The notes under the pieces are model-generated. The model had not been told where the DNA came from and searched no databases. It saw nothing but the letters and a program-made list of their open reading frames with translations. Position numbers and translations under genes: made by a program. Shown piece by piece: positions 39,301-51,300 of a stretch of DNA of 64,000 nucleotides; within the stretch, counting starts at the first letter, position 1, and each line of letters opens with the position of its first letter. Source of the stretch: Phymorhynchus buccinoides (lineage: Eukaryota > Mollusca > Gastropoda > Neogastropoda > Raphitomidae); the NCBI GenBank assembly GCA_017654935.2, contig CM065699.1, positions 15,500,821 through 15,564,820 of the forward strand, given 5' to 3'.

Positions 39301-42300
39301 CGTTCCAACCAGGTGATTGCAACGGAGTGGACTCTCGTCCATCAGGTCCTTCAACCCATTTGGTCAATGTGGGGAAACCCACACATCGACTTGTTTGCAA
39401 CTCGCTTCAGCCGGCGTCTTCCGCTTTTCGTCTCCCCGTTGGCAGATCCCTTGGCATGGGCAAGAAATGCCTTCAGTCTCCAGTGGACGGGTCTGTGGGC
39501 CTACGCCTACCCATCCACAGCTCTTCTTCCAAAGGTGTTGGAAAGGTGTGCTCGGGAGCGTCCTGCTCTGATCCTCATAGCGTCAGGATGGGAAACTGTC
39601 CGTTGTTCCCCGAGCTGTTAGCTCTCACCCACGTTCCGGGTGTTCCCCTCCAGTTGTCACCAAGTCACTTGTTCAACCGCGGACAGGCGTTCCACATCGA
39701 AATCCTGCCGTCCTTCACCTGACCGCTTGGCTACTTTGCGGTCAGGATTGCGGTCACAGGGTCTGAAAGGTGAAACCATTGAAGTGATTCTTCAATCCCG
39801 TCGTCAAAGCATGAATACCTTGTATTCCTTGCGTTGGACCTCTTGGTTCAATTTCTGTTCAATGAGTCTTTTTCTCCTTTGCACCCGACTGGTGCTCAGT
39901 TTGTTTTCTTTTCGTCTCATTTGCATAATGAGAAGGGCCTCTTGGACCAAACTTGTCAGGTTATAAGTCGGCAGTTAGCACTATTTCGATTGCTACTGGT
40001 CGTCAACCTTCCTTTGCTTCTTCTGTCTTGGTTTCCCATTTTTTTGGATGGTTTGCGTAATAAGTCGATTCGCCCAACCATCAGACTTCCGCTATGGGAC
40101 GTTTTTTCTTGTGCTTCACTTTCTCAGGTCAGAATGTGAACCGCTTTCTTCGTTATCTTTTAAGCTTCTTTCTGTTATAACGCTTTTCCTCGTTAGTCTT
40201 GCCTTAGCGAGACGTGTGAGTGGTATCCACGCTCTTAGCGGTTTAGTTAATGATTATGAATTCGCGGAGGATGGTTCCTCGATCTCCCTGGCTTTTCTAC
40301 CGGAATTCCGTGCGAAAAATCAATCGGCTCAGCAAGCTTCTCCGTTGGTTGTTATCGAAAGTCTCTCTAACATCCTCGCTCCGGACGATGAGGAAAATGT
40401 CTGTGTCCGGTTCGCTGTTTGCGGGCATATCTCCTTCGTTCAGTCTCGTTCCGTAGCCAGAAACGCCGCCTTTTCATTTCTTTGAATTCCAACTATTCAA
40501 ATGATATCCGTAAGGCCACTTTGGCTCGCTGGTTAGTCGAGTTGATTCGACTAGCCTACTCCCACGCCGATCGTTCTGCGCCCCCAGGTATACGGGCTCA
40601 CGAAGTTAGGGCTATTAGCACCTCACTAGTCTTGGTCAGGGGTGTTCCAGTCCCTTCCTTATGTCCTCCGCCTTCTGGAAGTCGGAGACTACATTTACCT
40701 CTTTCTGCCTGCGCGAGTTTTCTACTCTCCGGCAGGACAACACGTTTGGCATTCGATGTGCTGTGTTGTCCTCCAAGACGGTGTCCTTTTGAGGTTTGAC
40801 TTATTGTCTGTTTGTTTTTATAGACTTATGTCTTTTGGGGGATATGTAAACATGATTTGCTGTTTTACCTTCTTATTTTAGATGGTATGTGTGTGTTTAT
40901 GTGGTATCTCTGTCATGGTTTGTTCCATGGTTCTCAGAGTAGTGCTTAACCATTACCCACCTCCTTGTTGGTAATCATGCACTTTGTAGTGGAATGGTAA
41001 GGATGATAGAATAGATTGAGGAATTTTTATTAATTCTACTATCTATTTTATCTATATACTTACCATTCCACTACATTTAATTGACCCACCCACCTCCCTC
41101 CTAATGGTTTTTGAACGTGTACCTTCCCTTTTTGTTAGATGCTTGCTTTCAAGAAAGTGAGTAGTCTGCTTAACCGGAAGTTACCTGGATTGGGAGTTGT
41201 GGTAGTAAGACACTCTTGGTTTTATTTCTGTCTTCCAAGCTAATCTTGTACAAATATGCACTTTGTAGTGGAATGGTAAGTATATAGATAAAATAGATAG
41301 TAGAATTAATAAAAATTCCTCATTAATCATCACCATAATCATAGTAACGATGATGATCAACGTTAAAAAGATATTGTACTTATTCTATGGCTAGACCACA
41401 AATTCATGCAGTGACATATGCACACACTCACCCACATTATACACAACACACACTGACATTCACTCGCTTGCTTGCTCACACGCATGCACGCACATGCTAA
41501 TAATTTTTGTTCATGGCTTAATAATAAAGTGTTTTGATAAATAAAAATATACGTGATGTAATTGTGCTCCTGTTTCAGCTCCCTATTTCATTGACTGCAT
41601 TCTGGAACAAGATCTGGATGAAATGAACATTGAAATCATCAGAAACACGCTGTACAAGGTTAGTATTTCATATTAGTAAATGATAATGAATTAACTCACT
41701 CAGGACGAATGAGCGGGCTTCTGGCCTGCACAACCGTTTAGGATGAATAAGCCTGATCGAGCTCATGAGAGTTTTAAAGAGGTTTTGATATCTGGCATGT
41801 AACCAGCTTTCAAGAATCGTGTTAAAATCCATTTTTTGTTTGATTTGACCTTTCTTCTCTTGAAATCAACCAATCATTGTAGACTTTACTTTCGGTTTTT
41901 GGCTGTATGTGCAGTCAAAGATCAGAATGTGAAATTTTTCTTCTTTTTATGTGTAAGCTGTTTCCGTCAACAGGACACAAGCTACAAAGGTATGGAATCT
42001 GATGTTTTACGATTGATTAGTGCATGGTGTAGGTAATCCTCTCTGAAAATATCACTCCCTAACTTTACATATCTTATTTCTGGTGATGCGTTTTTAAACC
42101 TAATCGAATAGCTTGTCCTAAACGGTTGTAAGGGGAAGCAATCGGCCAGTGACAAGTGAGTTAATTTCTGTATTCATTTGAAATCAAAAGTTGTTGTTTT
42201 TTAAATTGTTTTTTGAGCCATTAAAAACCATGTTCTACAATATATTTCACTAAATAGCTTACAAATGCAAAAATATATATATATTTTTAATTGGATGCTT

Positions 42301-45300
42301 AGTCTTAGAAGCAAAGACAGAAACATTGATTTATTTGTTTACAACTAATTAGAAACATGTTTTACAGGGACATATATTTTTTTATCAGTTATATACTACC
42401 ATCATTGAACAGGAACAAGAATTATTATAAGCATTTGTTGGTTTTTACATGATCTTTCAAATAAATGAAAACATGCTCTGTGACAGTGACTGTGTGTGTA
42501 CATGCTTGAACATGCATGCATATATGTGTCTGTGTGTACATTTGCATGCATTTACGCATGTGTGTGTTGTGTGCAGGCATACCTTGAAGATTTCTACAAC
42601 TTCTGCAAACAAATGGGAGGAGCCACATCAGAAGTCATGTGTGAAGCTCTGGCAGTAAGTACAACATTTGTGCTTTATTTTTTTGGTTATAAACTCAATT
42701 TATCAGTAGTAAGATAGTCCATTCCAGGGTAAATATGATTGTCATCTCATCTCAGGTGATGATGTTTCTGGTTTATTTGTCAAACATCTGTTTCAGTTTG
42801 AGGCTGACCAATGCACGCACATCATGGCATTGGAGAACAACTTAGTGGCATTCAGTTTTTCATGTATCCTCTGTGTTTTTGGTGGTTGCACAGCTTGTTT
42901 CATTGCATACCTCTTCTCCATGCACATTGAATAGCTTGCAAGTTGCATTCATCATAACATTCAACTCATTTTACACAGTCCTGTGAATGCTCATGTTTTC
43001 GCTTGTGTTAAGTTTGAGGCTGAATGACACATTCATTTTGAAAATGACAATCAGCTTGTCAGGCCCAACACTTTATTAGACTGTGTAGAGATACATGTGA
43101 TGTGTTTCTGGTGGTGGCACAATGTGTTCCCATTCTTTCTTTCCCTGTGCTTCACAGAATCATGCTGTTGGTTTGTCTCAATGTATACCTTTTCTTTTCA
43201 AAGTTTGTGTGATCGTTGATTTTGTTTGCAGTTTGAGGCCGGCTAATGTGCATTCTTCTTCTTCCATTTAGTATCCACAATCAACAATTTGATTTTTTGA
43301 TACTGTTTGGTCGAGGTCCGAAGGTCGCACACAGAAAAAAACCAAATTATTTAAAACAACCCTAATCTACTGTGACCCAGCCAGCCAAGACCCGTTCAGC
43401 GGAAGCTCGGCATGATGCTGAATCGGCAGGAACTGGAACCCCATAGCTAATTTTTTTATATTTTTAATTTTTAAAAAGAGGTTATTTACAATGGTTAGAC
43501 AGTAGACTGGAACGAGCTGAGTGTAGCGGCAGACATCGCCTCCTCTGGCAACTTGTTCCAGTCTTTGATCATCACAGACCTGTTTACTCTACTCTTTTTG
43601 AGTAGTATTCTACTCAATTTGGACCTCTACTACTCTTCGAAATTGAAATTAATGCTCTAATTACTCATTTTAAGTGAACATTATTTGATGGTTTAATGAA
43701 GAGGACTACTCATTTCGCACCAAATCTACTCATTTCAGCTATCCAGGCTACTCAAAACTTGTGTAGGGGGTAAACTGATCTGTCATCAACTGGCTTTGCA
43801 CAGAGCTAACCCAAGGACTATGTTCATCCCATATGTGTGTCTTGTGGTTACAATCTATTCCTTTTGATTTCTCTGTGCTGCAAATAATCATTCTCTTTGG
43901 TTTTGTTTCAGTTTCAGGCTGACTGTCGGACATTCAATATGATGCTCGACTCATTTATTACTGTACAATAGAATTCTTACAACTTCATGTCAACTCGCAT
44001 CTTGTGTGTGTTGCTGTTCGTGGCATACGTTGTTAGTACAATAGAATTCTTACAACTTTATGTCAACCCATATCTTGTGTGTGTTGCTGTTCGTGGCATA
44101 CGTTGTTTGTACAATAGAATTCTTACAACTTTATGTCAACCCATATCTTGTGTGTGTTGCTGTTCGTGGCATACGTTGTTTGTACAATAGAATTCTTACA
44201 ACTTCATGTCAACTCGCATCTTGTGTGTGTTGCTGTTCATGGCATACGTTGTTTGTACAATAGAATTCTTACAACTTTATGTCAACCCATATCTTGTGTG
44301 TGTTGCTGTTCGTGGCATACGTTGTTTGTACAATAGAATTCTTACAACTTTATGTCAACCCGCATCTTGTGTGTGTTGCTGTTCATGGCATACATTGTTT
44401 GTACAATAGAATTCTTACAACTTTACATCAACCCACATCTTGTGTGTGTTGCTGTTCGTGAAATACATTGTTTGTACAATAGTCTATAGAATTCTTACAA
44501 CTTTACGTCAACCCACATTTTGTGTGTATTGCTGTTCATTGATTGTTTCAATCTATTCTATCATCCTTACCATTCCACTACAAAGTGCATATTTGTACAA
44601 GATTAGCTTGGAAGACAGAACAAAATCCAGAGTGTCTTACTACCACAACTCCCAATCCACGTAACTTCCGGTGTAGCAGACTACTCACTTTTCTTTCAAG
44701 CTAGCATGGAAGGCAGGCTTGTTATTCTGTTTCTCCAGGAATTTTTTCTCCTGCTTTCAGCTTTATGAGTGTCTTTTGTTTTCCTTTAGTTTTCTTTGTG
44801 TTGCTTTGCTACTTGGGTAAGTTCGTTCGGCCTCCCCCCCTTTTTGGTTGTAATCTTTGTGAAGATTTCGGGCCTGTTGGTCAAAAGGTGGGCGTGGCTT
44901 CTGGCTTCGGGTTTCGCGTTATGGAATCTACTCCTTCTAAAAAAGTTGTAGATTCTTCGGCGTTAGTTGGCAAACCTTCAAGTAGTTCAACTAAGGAACC
45001 TCAGCCTACTCCTCCCAGGGATGACAAGGGCCGTTTTCTAAAATCGAGTCCTTCAGAGAAGTCTTTGTCCAAGTCAAATTCTCGGTCAAGAAGTTCGAGT
45101 AGGTCTCACTCTTCGCGTTCGGTTCAAGATACAAAGCAAGTGGTGTCGGAATTGCTGGCTCATTTGCGTTCTACGGGCGAATTGTCTTCGGCCATGCCGT
45201 TCTCCTTCTCCCAAGTGGACTCGGCTGGTTTGGTCCAGCACATTTCGGTGGATGATTCTCATGTTGATTTGTTGGGTGTTTTGGACGATGACCCGGCCTT

Positions 45301-48300
45301 TTCGACGGTCGGTCTTCCACTCCAGGATTCGTTGTCCGTTGAAGCTCTCTCACGGATGGAGCTGCAAACCGGCATCCGGGTTTTTCCCGAACAAGGTCAG
45401 TACGGCTCTTCTAGCCAAGCTAGCTCCCGTACCCCATTGGTTCCTGGCGTTCATGATACCGCACGGGCACTTCCGGTTCTGGAAGAAGAAGCTGCGAAGA
45501 AACCGGTGGTGCTGTCCGACTTGTCTTACAGAGCTATAGACAACCGGGCGGTACCCACCGATGCCACCATTACGCCTGGTGATGCCGGCCGAAAAACGGA
45601 CGATGCCGCTAATGGGGGTAGCTTCCCTGGCGACGGCAGCCTCGGTGCCTTAGGCACCGGGCCGGCATCCGCACCCGGGGTTCTCCGGAGCGGACCGGCC
45701 ACGGCGACATGGTCTCGCGGGTCCACCACGGGCACGGCGGCTACGGCCTCTGCCGTGGGTGGTCCCCAGGCCCAGGACCGTACGACGGCAGGCATTCAGT
45801 CCATGGGACGTTTGCCTCGGCCCGTACCGGTCACGCCCGTTACCGCTGGTATGGTTCCACCGGTTTCAGGGCAGGTTCCTCAGCGGTCCTACTCTCACCA
45901 GGAAGTTATGGACCTTTTGTCGCGTCGTTCTTCCTTGGGTCAGTCAGCTCAGCCGGCGGCGTCGGTTACGGCTTCGGATCACACGGTGGATCCTATGGAA
46001 GAGGATTTTTCTGATCCCTCTGTTTCTGGCATACAAGGGTATCTGGCGGCCTTGCAGCCTTACTGCCAGGATGTTGTCTCGGTGGAGTCCTCTCAGGTTC
46101 TGCCCCAGGATGATGCTTTCGGTACCCTTCAGTCTCGGCGTGGTCATAGACTGGTCTTGCAGTGCTCTTCGTCGATTTGTGATGCTCTCGATTTGGCTGA
46201 CACACACATGTGGTCTAGAGCTAAACAGTCTAGAAGGGAACAGGAGGTGTCCCCACCTATTCCTTCTCTGTCCGGTTCATGTCCTGGGGTTCCTCAGTTC
46301 GCCCCAGTTCTTCCCATGGAGAGTGAGTTTTTGCCGATTCCAGCCTTTTCGGCTCTTTCCCAGGAGGAAATTTCTGATCTTGGTCTGTTGCTGAATGGTC
46401 CTTCCATCAGGTCGGTGTCCATCCCTGCCAAGTCTTACTTGGCTCTGGAGAAGGCTGTCTCGCAATCATTGATGCATTGTTCCACGGCTACTTCTATGCT
46501 GCACGGTCTTCCCACTCTGTTGGGCAGGACCTCCACGGGCCGTCCTGAGGATTTTCGTCTGGCGGATGCCATTGATGAGCAGGCTTTAGGCTGCCTTCTG
46601 TCAGCCTTGCGTGATTCAGTTCAACTCACCGCTCTGGGCCTCGCTACCTTGCGTAGTAGGCTTTCGGCCTTTTTCAGGGATCAAGCTCTCCAACAGTCCT
46701 CTCTTGCCATGTTGGAGGTGGAACGTCGTGCCCTTCGTTCGGACCCAATCCCTTCCTCAGGAATTTTTGCTTCGGCAAGGGTGTCCAAAGTTAAGGAGGC
46801 GTGTTCGGGTCGTCAGTCTCTCTCTCACAATGACAGGGTCCTGGCTACTTTGCAGACCTTGGCGGCTAGGGCTAGGCCACCCTCTCGTTCTGCTTCTGTG
46901 TCTCCTGCTCGTTTCCAGCAGCGTGGTGCATTTTCAGCCCGTCGGGCCTCTTCTTCTTCCTCTCGCTTTCGTACTCCACAGCCGTTGAGGAACTCGTTCC
47001 GTGGCTCTTCTCAGCCGTACCCTTCTCCTTCGGCTCGGGGCAGGCCCTTCCAGCGCGGTGCAAATCGCTCTACTCGTTTGCAGAACTCAAAACGCTACCC
47101 TCCTTTTCAGTAGGGCCCGCGCGGCTTCGGGTGGATCCCGAGTTGGCTGTTCCATCAAGTGTGGACTCTCTGGCTCAGCATCACCTTCAGTGGTCTCTGC
47201 TGTCAGTCAGCTCTTGGATCCTCCGTGTCGTGCGGGATGGGTTCCGCTTTCCGCTGCTCGCGGAACCTCCTCTCTCGCGGGTGCCTATTGTCTTTCCTCC
47301 CCCTGCAGATCCTCTTCGCTTTCAGATCTTGGACGCAGAGGTCAAGTCCCTTCTGGACAAGGGTGCTGTGATTCCAGTACCCAACCCGGGCCCGGGTTTC
47401 TACTCGCGCATGTTCACTGTACCAAAGAAGAACGGCGAGTTCCGTCCAGTGCTGGACTTGTCTCCTCTCAATGCTTTTCTGCGCCCCATGGCGTTCAGAA
47501 TGGAGACGGCTGCTTCGGTTCGCAACTTCATCCAGCCGGGGGATTGGGCGACTTCCATAGACCTCAAGGATGCCTATTTCCATGTTTCGATCCACCCAGA
47601 TCGAAGGCATCTCTTGAGGTTCGTATGGGGGAACACGACTTATCAGTTCGTAGTCCTTCCCTTCGGGCTCTCTCTGGCCCCATGGATTTTCACCATGGTG
47701 GTCAGGGAGTTCGTCGGCGTGGCCAGGTCCAGGGGGATCCGTCTCAAGGTGTACCTGGACGACTGGCTCACCTTGGCTCAGTCCAGGGACCGGTGCCAGG
47801 AACACACCTCGGAGCTCCAGGACCTAACCGTCCAGGTTGGCTTCAACGTGAACGTCAAAAAGTCGGATTTGACTCCGGCCCAGGAATTCAAATATCTGGG
47901 GATGGTATTCAATACCCAGACGTTCACGGTCTGTCCGTCTTCGGAGCGAATCCAGTCCATTCAGTCCTTTCTGGAAAGCCTTCTGTTGGCGGGTTCAGCA
48001 ACGGTTCGTCAACTTCTCAAGTTGCTGGGCTTCATGGAGTCCTTGGCAGACCTCTTGCCTCTGGGTCGTCTGCACAAGCGTCCTCTACAACGGAAGTGTG
48101 CGGAACTCGGGGTTTCTCATCTTCCTCTGGAATCTCAGGTCGTTTTGGGCCCGTGGTTTCGCAGTTCAGTCCTCCAGTGGTTGGACCCGGTTTGGCTGGG
48201 GTCCTCAGTTCCCATTCGGCCTCTCCACCATCAAGAATTCCTTTTCACGGATGCGTCAAAGGAAGGTTGGGGGGCTCATCTGGACCGGCGGGAGGTTTCG

Positions 48301-51300
48301 GGGTTGTGGTCCGAAGCAGAGTCGTCTCTCCACATCAATTTTCTGGAGATGGAGGCGGTTTCGCTCGCGCTCAAAGCGCTACTTCCCCTGCTACGAGGCA
48401 AGTGGGTCACAGTTTGTGGCGACAACACCACGTGCCTCTCATACCTTCGGCGTCAGGGGGGCACGAAATCGCCTTCACTCTCCAGGAAGGCAGAGGAGAT
48501 CCTGCTTTGGACTGCACGGAATTCCATTCATCTAACCGTGGAGTTCATTCCCGGGAAGCTGAATGTTCTCGCCGACCAGCTGAGCCGTTCCAACCAGGTG
48601 ATTGCAACGGAGTGGACTCTCGTCCATCGGGTCCTTCAACCCCTTTGGTCGATGTGGGGAAAGCCACACGTCGACTTGTTTGCAACTCGCTTCAGCCGGC
48701 GTCTTCCGCTCTTCGTCTCCCCGATGGCAGATCCCTTGGCATGGGCAAGGAATGCCTTCAGTCTCCAGTGGTCGGGTCTGTGGGCCTACGCCTACCCACC
48801 CACAGCTCTTCTTCCAAGGGTGTTGGAAAAGTGCGCTCGGGAGCGTCCTGCTCTCATTCTCATAGCGCCAAGATGGGAAAACAGTCCGTGGTTCCCCGAG
48901 CTGTTAGCTCTCACCCACGTGCCGGGTGTTCCCCTCCAGTTGACCCCAAGGTCTCTGGTTCAACCGCGCACAGGCGTTCCGCATCGAAATCCTGCCGTCC
49001 TTCATCTGACCGCTTGGCTACTTTGCGGTCAGGGTTGCGGTCACAGGGTCTGAGAAGTGAAGCCATTGAAGTGATTCTTCAATCCCGCCGTCAAAGCACT
49101 AATACCTTGTATTCCTTGCGTTGGACCTCTTGGTTCAATTTCTGTACAGTTGAGTCTTTTTCACCTTTGCACCCGACTGGTGCTCAGTTTGTTTCCTTTT
49201 TGTCTCATTTGCATAATGAGAAGGGCCTCTTGGCCCAAACTTTGTCAGGTTATAAGTCGGCGGTTATTAGCACTATTTCTATTGCTACTGGTCGTCAACC
49301 TTCCTTTGCTTCTTCTGTTTTGGTTTCCCATTTTTTGGATGGTTTGCGTAATAAGTCAATTCGCCCGACCATCAGACTTCCGCAATGGGACGTTTTTCTT
49401 GTGCTTCACTTTCTCAGGTCAGAATGTGAACCGCTTTCTTCGTTATCTTTTAAGCTTCTTTCTTTTAAGACGCTTTTCCTTGTTAGTCTTGCCTTAGCGA
49501 GACGTGTGAGTGGTATCCACGCTCTTAGTGGTTTAGTTAATGATTATGAGTTCGCGGAGGATGGTTCCTCGATCTCCCTGTCTTTTCTACCGGAATTCCG
49601 TGCGAAAAATCAATCGGCTCAGCAAGCTTCTCCGTTGGTTGTTATCGAGAGTCTCTCTAACATCCTCGCTCCGGACGATGAGGATAGATGTCTGTGCCCG
49701 GTTCGCTGTTTGCGCACGTATCTCCTTCGGTCAGCCTCGTTCCGTAGCCAGAAGCGCCGCCTTTTCATTTCTTTGAATTCCAATTATTCAAGCGATATCC
49801 GTAAGGCCACTTTGGCTCGCTGGTTAGTCGAGTTGATTCGACTAGCCTACTCCCACGCCGATCGTTCTGCGCCCCCAGGTATACGGGCTCACGAAGTTAG
49901 GGCTATTAGCACCTCACTAGCCTTGGTCAGGGGTGTTCCAGTCCCTGCCATTATGTCCTCCGCCTTCTGGAAGTCGGAGACTACCTTTACCTCTTACTAT
50001 CTGCGCGCGTTTTCCACTCTCCGGCAGGACAACACTTTTGGTATTCGCCGTGCTGTGTTGTCCTCCAAGACGGTGTCCTTTTGAGGTATGACTTTTGTCT
50101 GTTTGTTTTTATAGACTTATTTTAAGTCTTTTGGGGGATATGTAACATGCTTTGCGGATTTACCTTCTTATTCTAGAGGGTATGTGTGTGTTTATGTGAT
50201 ATCTCTGTCATGGTTTGTTCCGTGGTCTCAGAGTAGTGCTTTACCATTACCCTCCTCCTTGTTGGTAATCTTGCACTTTGTAGTGGAATGGTAAGGATGA
50301 TAGAATAGATTGAGGAATTTTTATTAATTCTACTATCTATTTTATCTATATACTTACCATTCCACTACATTTAATTGACCCTCCCACCTCCCTCCTAATG
50401 GTTTTTGAATGTGTACCTTCCCTTTTATTGGGTGCTTGCTTTCAAGAAAGTGAGTAGTCTGCTACACCGGAAGTTACGTGGATTGGGAGTTGTGGTAGTA
50501 AGACACTCTGGATTTTGTTCTGTCTTCCAAGCTAATCTTGTACAAATATGCACTTTGTAGTGGAATGGTAAGTATATAGATAAAATAGATAGTAGAATTA
50601 ATAAAAATTCCTCAATCTATATCATTTTCTTTCTCAACACTTTATTAATAATAATAATAATAATGAACATTTATATGGCGGTTTACTCCCTTTGCAGGGA
50701 GCTCAAAGCGCTTTACATAGCCAATAAAACACAAATAAGTTAACATTATACACATAAGACTCACTACAATCAAATCAAATATACATAAAATGATATTATT
50801 TAAACAAAGCCCTGTTCATAACCACAAAATTTTAAACAATATTACAATATTATAAGAAAAGAAACAAAATTCATTGCAGTTTGAGGCTGACCGCCGTGCG
50901 TTCATCATGACCATCAACTCGTTCGGTACGGAGCTGACCAAGGAGGACAGGGAGAAGCTGTACCCACGGTGCGGTACCCTGTACCCTGACGGCCTGGACA
51001 TGCTGTCACAGTGCGAGGACCAGGATCAGGTCCGCGCCGTCGCTGACTACTACGCAGTGAGTCACAATTTGTCTGCATACCACTCAATTCTTGATCTCCG
51101 TAGCTGCCGTATTTTTCTGACTATAAGGCACTCCCCAGATTTTCTTACTATCAGGCATCAGAACGGCCCGCGGATTTCCACGGGTTTGGTAACTACTGGC
51201 CGCGGTTTTGGCACTGCCGGCCGCAGTTTGTTTGTTTTTTCTTCGAGTTTAGAGCTCTCTAGACTCTTACTTTCACTGTTTCAGAGTTTGTTTTGATGAC

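Larger units (their letters stand above)
44549..50618 (+). mobile_element. complete DIRS-like retrotransposon in ATP6V0D1 intron 5
   Basis: About 6.07 kb. It has inverted terminal repeats, three overlapping open frames (Gag; RT-RNase H with a methyltransferase-like tail; tyrosine recombinase) and, just inside the right terminus, an internal complementary region that joins the complements of both extreme ends. That arrangement defines DIRS elements, which integrate through a recombinase rather than an integrase, typically without target duplication; none is visible here. All frames are open, so it may be autonomous. Confidence 0.93.

Noticed and set aside
43987..44461. Series of 67-aa hydrophobic proteins starting every 73 bp
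   Set aside because: Direct consequence of a 73-bp tandem repeat; no splice or start context.
47001..48950. Very long open frame overlapping the whole DIRS RT region in the recombinase frame
   Set aside because: The translation is Ser/Gly-rich with no domain, starts at GTG, and mirrors RT codon composition; only its last third (recombinase) is a real protein.
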